From assembly GCA_039933215.1 (NCBI GenBank), contig JBDTOO010000012.1:1-64000 (forward strand): a DNA stretch of 64,000 nucleotides, written 5' to 3'. Of the stretch, positions 1 to 8,270 are shown piece after piece. Every line of letters starts with the position of its first letter. Positions within the stretch are counted from its first letter, which is position 1. Source of the DNA: JALYUA01 sp039933215 (GTDB lineage Bacteria > Acidobacteriota > Thermoanaerobaculia > UBA5066 > Gp7-AA6). A program made the translations under genes and the position numbers. A model generated the notes under the pieces. The model did no database searches, was not told the DNA's origin, and worked only from the letters and a program-made list of their open reading frames with translations.

Positions 1-484
1 GGTTCATTTCGACGATGCGGCCCGGTCCCCGCCCCGGGAGGTGGTAGATGTCGCCCGGCCGGAAACGCAGCCAGCGCTCGACGCGGCCGGCGGCGCCCGC
101 GGGGTCCGTCGCTCCGACGATCGGGTTCTTGGCCAGGACGGCGGCGAGCGCGGGGTGACCCGCGAAGCGCTGCTTCAACGCCGCGTCGAGCTCTCCGCGG
201 ATCGCCTCGTCGGTGGGAGCCATGCGGGCGATCTCCTCGAGCACCCGGAGCCGGCCCTCGGCGTCGCCGCGGCGGATCCGGTCGTCGGCGAGGAGGCGCA
301 GCCATCCGACGGCCCCGACCGGGTTCCCCTTCTTCTTGGCTGAGGCCGCGATCGCGAAGAAAACGGGCAGTTCCACGGGCTCCGTCTCCATCAGACGGAT
401 CCACTGGTCCTCGACCTCCGGGAACTTCTTCTGCTCGACGAGGAGGGTGATTTCGTGGGGGACGATGGTTTCGGTGTTCGGCAC
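1..484 (-). CDS. Partial protein, N-terminal part only; possibly GreA/GreB-like
   Basis: An open reverse-strand frame of 161 codons runs off the left edge, so only the N-terminal part is present. It starts at a GTG (484-482) with no Shine-Dalgarno, but a TAGTAT hexamer (495-500, read on the reverse strand) lies 10 bases upstream, like other genes here. The visible protein is an alpha-helical N-terminus (start MPNTETIVPHEITLLVEQKK) followed by a short beta-like segment (RPGDIYHLPGRGPGRIVEMN). I do not recognise it securely. The layout, helical part then a small KOW-like strand region, is reminiscent of the long GreA/GreB-type elongation factors of some phyla, but the diagnostic C-terminus is outside the window. 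The coding frame is supported by codon composition; the function is a guess. Confidence 0.45.
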   Translation of the reverse strand, partial: MPNTETIVPHEITLLVEQKKFPEVEDQWIRLMETEPVELPVFFAIAASAKKKGNPVGAVGWLRLLADDRIRRGDAEGRLRVLEEIARMAPTDEAIRGELDAALKQRFAGHPALAAVLAKNPIVGATDPAGAAGRVERWLRFRPGDIYHLPGRGPGRIVEMN

Positions 485-618
485 GGAGGGGGAGATACTA
501 ACGCGGAGAGGCCCCGGGATGTCCGCCGGCGCACAAGTTCGGCCTGAAAATTCCTCGGGATGCCTCGTTTCCGGGGCGGCGGAAGACCGATCCGGGCGGT
601 TTCGCTGCCTTCGGCGGG

Positions 619-1395
619 TCAGGCGGCCGGGGTGGCCGCGGCCTCGGCGGCTTCCAGGGCCCGCCGCCTCCGCCCGAACCAGAAGCCGTGGATCGTGCGG
701 ATCGGACCGTTGGCGAAATAGATCCAGCCGCCCCACCCGGCCGCCTTCGGACCGAAGATCAGCGTGATCGCGATCGACAGGACTCCCACGAGGCCCGTGA
801 GCAGCGCCGCCCAGAGCCGGGAGCGGGTGTCGAAGGTCTCGATCTCCGAAAGCCCGAGATCTTGCCTCCGGCGGTACGCGTGGAGGTAGAGGAGCGCGAA
901 CACGGCGAAGACCGCGACATAGCCGGCCCCGAAGATCAGGAGCAGTCTCTCGTTGTCTCCGGGCCCGATCGCCGGCTCGAAAATGCCGTCCGGATGGCGC
1001 ACTCCGGTCGGGAAGTGGAGGACCGCGGAGACGAGCTCCGTGAACACGAACTTGAGCGGATAGACGTAGAAGAGGACGACGAAGATGAGCGCCCCGTTCA
1101 GCCAGACGACGGTCGTGTCGTCCAGGCCGTACCTCCGGGAGTAGATGTAGTGCTCGTACCAGATCGTGAAGAGCAGCGCGAAGCAGATCGCGAAGGCGAA
1201 GAAGCCCCGCATGGCGACCGAGAGCTCCGTGAACGTCCGCGGAACCTCGAGGGACACCACGAGAAGGGTCACGGCGAAGGCGAACACGGCGTCCGTGAAC
1301 CCCTCGAGCCGGGAGACCTCGCCGCCCCGCCAGCGGAAGGCGCGCTCCGAACCGACGGAACGTCCGGCGAGGTGCTTCCGAAGGGTGCGGGTCAC
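619..1395 (-). CDS. TMEM175/DUF1211-family membrane protein (putative K+ channel)
   Basis: 258-residue integral membrane protein with a GTG start. Near residues 30-40 it has EGFTDAVFAFAVTL, the FSDAV-like signature of the first helix of the TMEM175 (DUF1211) family, whose characterised bacterial members are potassium-selective channels. Six hydrophobic segments can be seen, including helices around GFFAFAICFALLFTIWYEHY, LNGALIFVVLFYVYPLKF and GYVAVFAVFALLYLHAY, which fits a single six-helix unit. There is no Shine-Dalgarno; a TAGAAT hexamer (1405-1410 on the reverse strand) sits 9 bases before the GTG, suggesting a very short leader. The family call is good; channel function is inferred from family. 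Confidence 0.8.
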   Translation of the reverse strand: MTRTLRKHLAGRSVGSERAFRWRGGEVSRLEGFTDAVFAFAVTLLVVSLEVPRTFTELSVAMRGFFAFAICFALLFTIWYEHYIYSRRYGLDDTTVVWLNGALIFVVLFYVYPLKFVFTELVSAVLHFPTGVRHPDGIFEPAIGPGDNERLLLIFGAGYVAVFAVFALLYLHAYRRRQDLGLSEIETFDTRSRLWAALLTGLVGVLSIAITLIFGPKAAGWGGWIYFANGPIRTIHGFWFGRRRRALEAAEAAATPAA

Positions 1396-1471
1396 GCGAC
1401 GCGCATTCTAGCGATCCGCGCGGCGCCGTCCGCGGACGGGAAAAGGAGCTGAGAGTCGCGCGCGGAGCGCG

Positions 1472-1723
1472 TCAGATCATCACCTCGTCGACGTAACACC
1501 AGCGCCAGTCTTCGCCGGGCTCGAAGGACTGCACGATCGCATGCTTCGTGGCCCGAAAGTGCTTCGTCGCATGCCGGTTCGGCGACGAATCGCAACAGCC
1601 GACGTGGCCGCACGTCAGGCACAAGCGCAGGTGAACCCACTCCGCGCCGATCTTCAGGCAGTCTTCGCAGCCCTTCGCGCTCGGCGTGACCTCGCGGATC
1701 TCCTTCAGATGCGGATCGATCAT
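1472..1723 (-). CDS. UBP-type zinc finger domain protein
   Basis: Small (83 aa) protein that is essentially one zf-UBP domain. Cysteines and histidines fall in the expected order: C19/C22, C35/C38, C43/C44, H51, H55, H61 and C76, with the core CLTCGHVGCCDSSPNRHA and the FxxTxH-like end ATKHAIVQSFEPGEDWRWCY. Bacterial stand-alone members are common and of unknown role; in eukaryotes the domain binds ubiquitin C-termini. The start at ATG 1723 is preferred over a longer frame because a GGAGGGG Shine-Dalgarno lies just upstream and the extension would translate the intergenic heptamer repeat. Monocistronic, divergent from the dipeptidase gene. Confidence 0.85.
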   Translation of the reverse strand: MIDPHLKEIREVTPSAKGCEDCLKIGAEWVHLRLCLTCGHVGCCDSSPNRHATKHFRATKHAIVQSFEPGEDWRWCYVDEVMI

Positions 1724-1760
1724 TCGCCCCTCCAGTTGGCGTCGTCCTTCATACCAGAGA

Positions 1761-1846
1761 CAGGTGGCAGGTGTCAGGTGACAGGTGACGGCAGCACCAA
1801 AGCTCTGCGGCTCTGCTGTCACCTGTCACCTGTCTCCTGTCACCCG
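1761..1846. repeat. Heptamer dyad repeat, locus 1
   Basis: Four tandem CAGGTGN heptamers (1761-1788) are followed by a 30-base centre and then four inverted TCNCCYG heptamers (1819-1846), so the whole can fold into one large hairpin. The centre itself begins with CAGCA and ends with TGCTG. It fills the divergent spacer between the zinc-finger gene and the dipeptidase gene. Related arrays occur near 10973, 21178 and 47632. Confidence 0.85.
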
Positions 1847-1892
1847 AGACCGGGGTCCGGCTTTCCGTAGAGCGCGCGGAATCACACGCGTT

Positions 1893-2585
1893 ATGCTGCC
1901 GCGCGTGACGAATCGCATCTTCGCGGCCGTCGTCGCCGCCTCCTTCCTCGTCGGATGCGCGGCTTCGGCCCCGCCTCGGACCGGCCCTCCCGTCGAGACC
2001 GGGACCTTCCGCGCCGCGGACTTGGTCGAGCTCGTCCGCCTCGAGCCCGCGATCCACCTCGACATCCGCTACGCCACCGCGCACAATTTCGCCAAGCGCG
2101 CGGTCTACCGCGAGGCCCGCGCGTTTCTGCAGCGCCCGGCCGCGGAAGCGCTCGTCCGCGTTCACCGCGCCCTGGCCGCACAGGGTTACGGGATCGTTGT
2201 CTTCGACGGCTACCGGCCGTGGTCGATCACGAAGCTCTTCTGGGAGATCGTTACGCAGGCGGACCGGGATCGCGGGTTCGTCGCCAACCCCGCAAAAGGC
2301 TCGAAGCACAACCGCGGGTGCGCGGTCGATCTCTCCCTTTACGATCTCTCGACCGGCGCCGAGTCCGAAATGCCGAGCCGGTACGACGAGTTTTCCGACC
2401 GCGCGTCTCCGAAATTCGCGGGCGGCCCTCCAGACCTCCTCGCCCGCCGCGACCTCCTGAGAGGCGCGATGGAGAAGGAGGGCTTCGAGGTCGACCCCGG
2501 CGAGTGGTGGCACTACAACTACAAAGACTGGAAGCAGTACCCGATCCTGGACATCCCCTTCGACCAGATCCAGGAGGGAGGCTAG
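1893..2585 (+). CDS. D-alanyl-D-alanine dipeptidase (VanX/DdpX type), lipoprotein
   Basis: 230-residue M15 zinc peptidase that should cleave D-Ala-D-Ala outside the cytoplasmic membrane, a peptidoglycan-turnover activity. The N-terminus is a lipoprotein signal with lipobox LVGC (C22). Family residues are all present: R108 in FDGYRPW, zinc ligands H139 and D146 in SKHNRGCAVDL, and E204/H207 in GEWWHYN. Length matches VanX/DdpX (about 200 aa plus signal). ATG 1893 is chosen because the upstream extension would read through the heptamer repeat. No vanH/vanA genes are nearby, so this is a cell-wall recycling or nutrient enzyme and not a resistance cassette. Confidence 0.88.
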   Translation: MLPRVTNRIFAAVVAASFLVGCAASAPPRTGPPVETGTFRAADLVELVRLEPAIHLDIRYATAHNFAKRAVYREARAFLQRPAAEALVRVHRALAAQGYGIVVFDGYRPWSITKLFWEIVTQADRDRGFVANPAKGSKHNRGCAVDLSLYDLSTGAESEMPSRYDEFSDRASPKFAGGPPDLLARRDLLRGAMEKEGFEVDPGEWWHYNYKDWKQYPILDIPFDQIQEGG

Positions 2586-2593
2586 GGGTCAGG
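2584..2593 (+). repeat. Short match to the RAYT element terminus
   Basis: The decamer GGGGTCAGGC immediately after the dipeptidase stop is identical to the outer end of the terminal repeats of the RAYT element at 14261-15301. It could be a decayed REP-like remnant; ten bases alone could also be chance. Confidence 0.3.
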
Positions 2594-2747
2594 CACGCAT
2601 TTCGCCATTATCCAGTCACCGCCGCCGCCTCAGGAAGCTCCCTCCACCCCGGCCTCCCCGAGCCATTTCCGCCGAACCCGTCCATCGCTGCGGGAGCCGC
2701 GGTCGCGGGGGCGACCGCGAAGGCGACGAAGTAAGATCACCGGTTCC

Positions 2748-5700
2748 ATGAGCGCCGAACGACCGACCGCCCGATCGATGGAGTCCCGCGCGGAGGCTCT
2801 CAAGGAGGCCCTGGCCGAGCGGATTCTCATCCTCGACGGGGCCACGGGGACGTGGATCCAGTCGCAGAACCTGTCGGCGGCCGACTTCGGCGGCGACGAG
2901 CTCGAGGGGTGCAACGAGAACCTGGTGAGGACCCGGCCCGACGTCGTGCGGGCGCTGCACACGGCGTATTTCGAGGCGGGCGCGGACATGGTTGAGACCG
3001 ACACGTTCGGCGCGACCCCTCTGGTCCTCGCGGAGTACGGCCTCGCGGACGAGGCCTTCGAGATCAACCGCCGGGCCGCCGAGATCGCGCGCGAGGCGGC
3101 GGCCGATTTCTCGACGCCGGAGCGGCCGCGCTTCGTCGCGGGATCCATGGGCCCGACGACGCGGTCCGTCACGGTGACGGGCGGTGTGACCTTCGAGGAG
3201 CTCATCCACCACTACCGCGTCCAGGCCGCGGGTCTGCTCGCGGGAGGCGCCGACGTCCTCTTGATCGAGACCGCCCAGGACACCCGGAATCTCAAGGCCG
3301 CGCTGATCGGCTCGCAGGAAGCGTTCACAGAAACCGGGTGGAGCGTTCCCATCATGGCTTCGGTGACCATCGAGCCGATGGGGACGATGCTCGCCGGCCA
3401 GTCGATCGACGCCCTCTACACGTCGATGATGAACGCGCCGCTCCTCTCGATCGGGCTGAATTGCGCGACGGGTCCGGAGTTCATGACGGACCATCTGCGC
3501 ACGCTCTCCGGGCTCGCGCACACCTTCGTGTCCTGCTATCCGAACGCGGGCCTTCCCGACGTGGATGGGAACTACTCCGAGTCGCCCAGGATGCTGGCGG
3601 AGCGGCTCGGCCGTTTCATGGAAGAGGGGTGGGTCAACGTCGTCGGCGGCTGCTGCGGCACGACACCGGCGCACACCCGCGCGCTCGTCGAAGCGGCGCG
3701 TGGGAAGAAGCCGCGCCGGATCCCGATCCACGGCAAGAGCCTCGTGTCGGGGATCGAGGCGCTGGAGATCGACGTCGACAACCGGCCCGTGCTCGTCGGC
3801 GAACGCACGAACGTGCTCGGAAGCCGCCGCTTCAAGAAGCTGATCGCGGAGGGCCAGTTCGAGGCCGCCGCCGAGATCGCGCGCTCCCAGGTCAAGAACG
3901 GCGCGCAGATCATCGACGTCTGTCTTCAGGACCCCGACCGCGACGAGGCCGCGGACGTCGACCGCTTCCTCGAGCGGGTCACGAAGATGGTGAAGGTCCC
4001 TCTCATGATCGACTCGACGGACGCCAAGGTCCTCGAGCTCGGGCTGAAGTGGAGCCAGGGCAAGTCCATCCTGAACTCGATCAACCTGGAGGATGGCGAA
4101 GAGCGGTTCCGGTCCGTGGTGCCGATGGCCCAGAAGTACGGGGCCGCTTACGTCGTGGGGACGATCGACGAAGACCCGGAGCACGGGATGGGCGTGACGC
4201 GGCAGAGGAAGCTCGAGATCGCCCGACGCAGCTACACGCTCCTGACCGAGAAGTACGAAGTCCGCCCCGAGGACATCTACTTCGACCCGCTGGTCTTCCC
4301 CTGCGGAACCGGGGACGAGAAATATGTCGGCAGCGCCGAGGAGACGATCGAGGGGATCCGCCTCATCAAGGCGGAGTTCCCTGAGTCGAAGACGATCCTG
4401 GGGATTTCGAACGTCAGCTTCGGACTGCCCGAGGCCGGCCGCGAGGTCCTGAATTCCGTCTTCCTTTACCACTGCGTCAAGGCGGGGCTCGATCTCGCCA
4501 TCGTCAACAGCGAGCGCATCGTCCGCTACCCCTCCATCCCCGAGGAGGAGCGGCAGCTCTCCGAGGACCTCCTCTTCACGCGCGGGGAGGACCCGCTCGG
4601 AGCGTTCGCCGCATATTTCAAGGCGAAGGGCTCCGCGCCGCGCGTCGCCGTGGCGCGAGGAGGGACCCCTCTGGAGCGCCTGCCGCGATACATCGTCGAC
4701 GGGTCGAAGGAAGGGCTGATCGACGACCTCGAAGCGGTCCGCACCGAAGGCATGATCCCGCTCGACATCATCAACGGACCCCTGATGGACGGCATGCGCG
4801 AAGTCGGGCGCCTGTTCAACGCGAACGAGCTCATCGTCGCCGAAGTCCTCCAGTCGGCGGAATCGATGAAGGCCTCCGTCAACCATCTCGAGAAGTTCAT
4901 GGAGAAGACGACCGAGTCGCGGAAGGGTAAGATCCTCCTCGCGACGGTGAAGGGCGACGTCCACGACATCGGGAAGAACCTCGTCGAGATCATCCTGTCG
5001 AACAACGGCTACGAGGTCATCAATCTCGGCATCAAGGTCCCGCCGGAGCGGCTCGTAGCGGCCCACGAGGAGCACCGGCCCGACCTGATCGGCCTCTCGG
5101 GCCTCCTCGTGAAGAGCGCCCAGCAGATGGTGACGACGGCCCAGGACCTCACGGCGCGCGGCGTGACGACGCCTCTGCTCGTCGGCGGGGCGGCGCTCTC
5201 CCAGAAGTTCACCGACCAGCGCATCGGACCGGCCTACGCGGGCCTCGCGGTCTACGCCGTCGACGCGATGCGCGGACTCGCGCTCGCCGACCGCATCCTG
5301 TCCGGCGAAGGGGCCCGGACCGAGCTCGCCGCGGAAGCGGACGCGCGCCGCGCCGTGACGGCCGGACTTTCGGCGGAGACCGCCGCAGAGAGCCCGCTCT
5401 CCGCGCCCGCCGTGCGCAGCACCGAGGTCTCCGTCGCCGAGGCGCTCCCGGCGCCGGACCACGACCTCCACGTCCTCGAGCCCGACATCCGCGAGGTGTG
5501 GAGCTTCGTCAATCCGCACATGCTTTACGCCAAGCACCTCGGCCTGCGGGGAAGCTTCCGGAAGCTCAAGGAAGCGGCCGACCCGCGTCTGGCCGAGCTC
5601 GAGGCGGTGATCGCGAAGGTCGAGGCCGCGGGATGGATCCGCGCGCGGGCGATGTACCGGTTCTTCGACGCGTCGTCCGACGGCAACGCGATCCGCCTCT

Positions 5701-6215
5701 CCCTCGATGGGAACGAGCAGGCCGTGCTCCATTTTCCGCGGCAGGTCGCGGGCGAGCGGCTGTCGCTCGCCGACTTCGTGCGCCCGGCCGAGGCCGGCGG
5801 CCTCCCCGACAGCGTGGCGCTTCTCCTGACCACGGCGGGTGAGGGCGTCCGCGCGCGCGCCGAGAGCCTGAAGAACGAGGGGGAATACCTCCTCTGCCAC
5901 TCCCTGCAGGCTCTGGCCGTCGAGACCGCGGAAGCGGCGGCGGAGTGGCTGCACGCGGATCTGCGCGCGCGGTGGGGATTCCCGGACGATCCTTCGGTCA
6001 CGATGACCGATCGGTTCCAGGCGCGCTACCGCGGCAAGCGGTACAGCCCCGGATATCCGGCGTGGCCCGAGATCGGCGACCAGTCGACGATCTTCCGGCT
6101 CCTGCCCGGCGAGAAGATCGGCGTCGAGCTGACCGAGGGATCGATGATGGATCCCGAGGCGTCCGTGTCCGCCATCGTGCTCCACCACCCGCAGGCGCGC
6201 TACTTCGCCGTCTAA
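2748..6215 (+). CDS. metH: Cobalamin-dependent methionine synthase MetH
   Basis: 1155-residue enzyme that methylates homocysteine from 5-methyltetrahydrofolate through cobalamin. All modules are visible: homocysteine domain (about 25-320) with zinc ligands C239 and C302/C303 (GGCCGTTP); pterin-binding domain (about 345-600, VGERTNVLGS); cobalamin cap (about 640-730); B12-binding domain with the DxHxxG motif DVHDIGKN (H739 is the lower cobalt ligand); and the AdoMet-dependent reactivation domain (about 905-1150, RYSPGYPAW). It is slightly shorter than E. coli MetH (1227). I see no cobalamin or SAM riboswitch in the 160-base upstream spacer. A TAAGAT hexamer (2732-2737) 10 bases before the ATG suggests a very short leader; an in-frame ATG at 2778 is an alternative start. 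Confidence 0.97.
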   Translation: MSAERPTARSMESRAEALKEALAERILILDGATGTWIQSQNLSAADFGGDELEGCNENLVRTRPDVVRALHTAYFEAGADMVETDTFGATPLVLAEYGLADEAFEINRRAAEIAREAAADFSTPERPRFVAGSMGPTTRSVTVTGGVTFEELIHHYRVQAAGLLAGGADVLLIETAQDTRNLKAALIGSQEAFTETGWSVPIMASVTIEPMGTMLAGQSIDALYTSMMNAPLLSIGLNCATGPEFMTDHLRTLSGLAHTFVSCYPNAGLPDVDGNYSESPRMLAERLGRFMEEGWVNVVGGCCGTTPAHTRALVEAARGKKPRRIPIHGKSLVSGIEALEIDVDNRPVLVGERTNVLGSRRFKKLIAEGQFEAAAEIARSQVKNGAQIIDVCLQDPDRDEAADVDRFLERVTKMVKVPLMIDSTDAKVLELGLKWSQGKSILNSINLEDGEERFRSVVPMAQKYGAAYVVGTIDEDPEHGMGVTRQRKLEIARRSYTLLTEKYEVRPEDIYFDPLVFPCGTGDEKYVGSAEETIEGIRLIKAEFPESKTILGISNVSFGLPEAGREVLNSVFLYHCVKAGLDLAIVNSERIVRYPSIPEEERQLSEDLLFTRGEDPLGAFAAYFKAKGSAPRVAVARGGTPLERLPRYIVDGSKEGLIDDLEAVRTEGMIPLDIINGPLMDGMREVGRLFNANELIVAEVLQSAESMKASVNHLEKFMEKTTESRKGKILLATVKGDVHDIGKNLVEIILSNNGYEVINLGIKVPPERLVAAHEEHRPDLIGLSGLLVKSAQQMVTTAQDLTARGVTTPLLVGGAALSQKFTDQRIGPAYAGLAVYAVDAMRGLALADRILSGEGARTELAAEADARRAVTAGLSAETAAESPLSAPAVRSTEVSVAEALPAPDHDLHVLEPDIREVWSFVNPHMLYAKHLGLRGSFRKLKEAADPRLAELEAVIAKVEAAGWIRARAMYRFFDASSDGNAIRLSLDGNEQAVLHFPRQVAGERLSLADFVRPAEAGGLPDSVALLLTTAGEGVRARAESLKNEGEYLLCHSLQALAVETAEAAAEWLHADLRARWGFPDDPSVTMTDRFQARYRGKRYSPGYPAWPEIGDQSTIFRLLPGEKIGVELTEGSMMDPEASVSAIVLHHPQARYFAV

Positions 6216-6267
6216 GGGCCGGACGGCCAGCACGTGTCCGAGTCATGTCTGCGGCGCTGCCTTTGAG

Positions 6268-6306
6268 CGTATTCGGGCGCGCGTGGGGTGCGCGCGTCCG
6301 AATACG
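6268..6306. terminator. Long stem-loop between convergent genes
   Basis: A 16-base stem (6268-6283 with 6291-6306, one position G-U in + strand RNA) closes a 7-base loop in the spacer between metH and the convergent membrane-protein gene. There is no clear T-tract, so it is either a bidirectional non-canonical terminator or an mRNA 3'-end stabiliser. Confidence 0.55.
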
Positions 6307-6342
6307 ACGCGGCGTCCTTTCCGCGCGGCGCGCGGGGCGCCG

Positions 6343-7617
6343 CTAGAATCCCGCGAGCCGGGCGATGAGTTTCCGCGTGGAGATCGCGATCTCGGAATCC
6401 CGGAGGCTCCAGAGGACGCCGGGGTCCTTGTCCAGGAGCTCGTTGAATCCGCTCGGGTGGATCTCCGCGCCGAGAAACTGGACGTAGACGGACCAGGCGA
6501 GCAGGATCCGGAAAACCGTCCGGCCTGCGCGCGAGCTCTCCTCCCACCAGAACGCGGCGAGGACCGTCAGGAACGGAGTCAGCTCGATCAGGAACCTGTA
6601 GCCGAACGAGTGGCCCGCCCACCACGTCGTCCAGAAGGCGTAGAGGCCGATCGTGGCGGCGCAGCCGCTCGCCATGGCGATCGTGAGCGCGCGGCGGTCG
6701 CGTGAGCGGAGGCCCCGGAGGATCCCCGGAATCGCGAACAGAAGAAACGGGCTGAAGACGAGGAGCCCCCGCGACGGGCTCACGAGAAGGCCCGCGAGAC
6801 CGGGCAGCGGCTTTCCGGAGAAGTTCGAGACTTCGGGAAACGGGTTCCAGAATCCGGAGGACCAGGGCGTTCCGAGATACGCGGCGCAGTACCCCACGTG
6901 GAGAGCCGCCGGGATCGCGGCGCCGAGCGCCATCCGGAGGAGCCGGCCGGGACGACGCCAGGCGAAGGCCGCCGCGAGAGGCGCCGCGAGAAGGAGGGCC
7001 GACGGCCGGCAGAGCACCGCGAGAGCCATGGCCGCTCCGGCCCACCCCGCACCTTTTCCGTTCCGGCGGCACACGAGCCAGAGCCCCGCCGAAAGGAAGA
7101 GAGTCGCCGGGCCGTGCTGCCACAGGCCGCGGCTCGCGACGCTCCACACGCACGTTCCGAAGGCGTAGGCGAAGGCGAACCGGATCGCCGCCGCCCGCGT
7201 CGTCTTGAGCTCCAGGAGGGCGAGGTACACGCAGAGCACCGAGAGCGCGGCGATCGCGCTCGCCGTCAGCAGGGAGAGAAGCTCCTGCCGCTCGAGGATC
7301 GGCACGCCGAGCGCGCGCGCGGCGGCGTACGCCGGGACGTTCAGGATGCCCGGCAGGATCGGGTAGATCGACACGACGCGCGGCCCGAACCGGTGGAACC
7401 AGTAGGGGAGCGGCTCACCCGGCTTCACGAATTCGTTGAAGTCGAGGTTTCCCGACTCGAGGATCGAGATCGGCAGGAGCTCCGCGGGGCGGGTGTCGCC
7501 GCTGCCGACGGAGTGCAGGCCCGCGAGGTAGGCGAGAAACGGGATCGCGAAGACGGAAAGGAGAAGAAGCCGGCCGGCGGCGCGGGGCGTTCGTTCCGTC
7601 GGGGCGGCGGAGCTCAA
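6343..7617 (-). CDS. Polytopic membrane protein, GT-C glycosyltransferase-like
   Basis: 424-residue protein with about ten hydrophobic segments. The short N-terminal region before the first loop, the loop with YWFHRFGPRVVSIYP, and the late motifs SPSRGLLVFSPF and WWAGHSFGYRFLIELTP are typical of GT-C fold (family 39-like or DUF2029-like) membrane glycosyltransferases that use polyprenyl-phosphate sugars. A DE/DD catalytic motif is not clear, so the substrate cannot be called. The frame begins at a TTG (7617) with GAGAGG 8 bases upstream; a three-codon ATG-AAG-CCT-TGA reading frame overlaps this start. Monocistronic, facing metH. Confidence 0.65.
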   Translation of the reverse strand: MSSAAPTERTPRAAGRLLLLSVFAIPFLAYLAGLHSVGSGDTRPAELLPISILESGNLDFNEFVKPGEPLPYWFHRFGPRVVSIYPILPGILNVPAYAAARALGVPILERQELLSLLTASAIAALSVLCVYLALLELKTTRAAAIRFAFAYAFGTCVWSVASRGLWQHGPATLFLSAGLWLVCRRNGKGAGWAGAAMALAVLCRPSALLLAAPLAAAFAWRRPGRLLRMALGAAIPAALHVGYCAAYLGTPWSSGFWNPFPEVSNFSGKPLPGLAGLLVSPSRGLLVFSPFLLFAIPGILRGLRSRDRRALTIAMASGCAATIGLYAFWTTWWAGHSFGYRFLIELTPFLTVLAAFWWEESSRAGRTVFRILLAWSVYVQFLGAEIHPSGFNELLDKDPGVLWSLRDSEIAISTRKLIARLAGF

Positions 7618-7746
7618 GGCTTCATCCTCTCCCGGCCGACCGGCCGACCGGCGCGCCCGAGGTTCCGCGCAACCTTTCCCGCCGCGCCGGTGTTGACAGC
7701 CGGATGCCGAACTTCCGTGCGATCCACTTGCGGGATGCCACTTTTG

Positions 7747-7775
7747 TTGACGATTCGTCTCGGTTACTGTTTAAT
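7747..7775 (+). promoter_or_regulatory. Promoter of the lrp operon, predicted leaderless
   Basis: TTGACG (7747-7752), a 17-base spacer and TTTAAT (7770-7775) form a near-consensus housekeeping promoter. The usual start point, 7 bases after the -10 element, falls on the A of the ATG at 7782, so the mRNA would carry no 5' leader. A second TTGACA (7693-7698) has no matching -10 element. Confidence 0.75.
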
Positions 7776-7781
7776 GGCGGA

Positions 7782-8270
7782 ATGATCGACGCCATCGACG
7801 CGTCTATTCTGACGATTCTTCAGGAGAATTCGCGGACGTCCAACGCGGAGATCGCCCGCCAGGTCGGTCTCGCGGCCTCCGCCGTTTTCGAGCGGATCCG
7901 CAAGCTCGAGGACCGGAAGGTCATCCGGGGATATCGCGCGGAGATCGATCCGAAGGCGCTCGATGTCCCGCAGCTCGCCTTCATCTTCATCCGCTCGAAT
8001 GACCGGCCGGGCGGCGTCGACACCGCCGCGAAGCTCGCCGAGATACCGGAGATCCTGGAGCTGCACCACGTCGCGGGAGAGGACTGCTTCCTCGCGAAGG
8101 TGCGCGCGCGGGATTCCGAAGCGCTCCTGCGTCTCCTGCGGGACCGGTTGAGCCTCATCCCGACGATCACTTCGACGCGCACGACGATCGTCCTCGAGTC
8201 CGTCAAGGAGACGACGGCGCTGCCCATCCCGGCCGGCGCGCCGGAGGGGGCAGAGGTGGTCCGTGGCTGA
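7782..8270 (+). CDS. Lrp/AsnC-family transcriptional regulator
   Basis: 162-residue feast/famine regulator. The N-terminal winged helix-turn-helix (about 3-55: DASILTILQENSRTSNAEIA then VGLAASAVFERIRKLE) is followed by a RAM/AsnC ligand domain (about 65-145), the usual size for the family. These proteins form octamers and respond to amino acids. The start at ATG 7782 fits the promoter just upstream and the conserved D-x-x-D/I beginning; the longer in-frame start (7704) would put the promoter inside the gene. It overlaps the exporter gene by 8 bases and heads the operon, so it probably controls it. Confidence 0.92.
   Translation: MIDAIDASILTILQENSRTSNAEIARQVGLAASAVFERIRKLEDRKVIRGYRAEIDPKALDVPQLAFIFIRSNDRPGGVDTAAKLAEIPEILELHHVAGEDCFLAKVRARDSEALLRLLRDRLSLIPTITSTRTTIVLESVKETTALPIPAGAPEGAEVVRG

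Noticed and set aside
1893..2585. Vancomycin-resistance vanX
   Set aside because: No vanH, vanA or vanRS nearby; a lone lipoprotein dipeptidase fits cell-wall turnover.
2586..2747. Cobalamin or SAM riboswitch before metH
   Set aside because: I could find neither a B12-box-like segment nor a SAM-aptamer core in the spacer.
2616..6233. 1205-codon open frame antisense to metH
   Set aside because: High GC keeps the opposite strand of real genes open. The translation is low-complexity Arg/Asp/Leu/Val and matches nothing, whereas metH has all its motifs.
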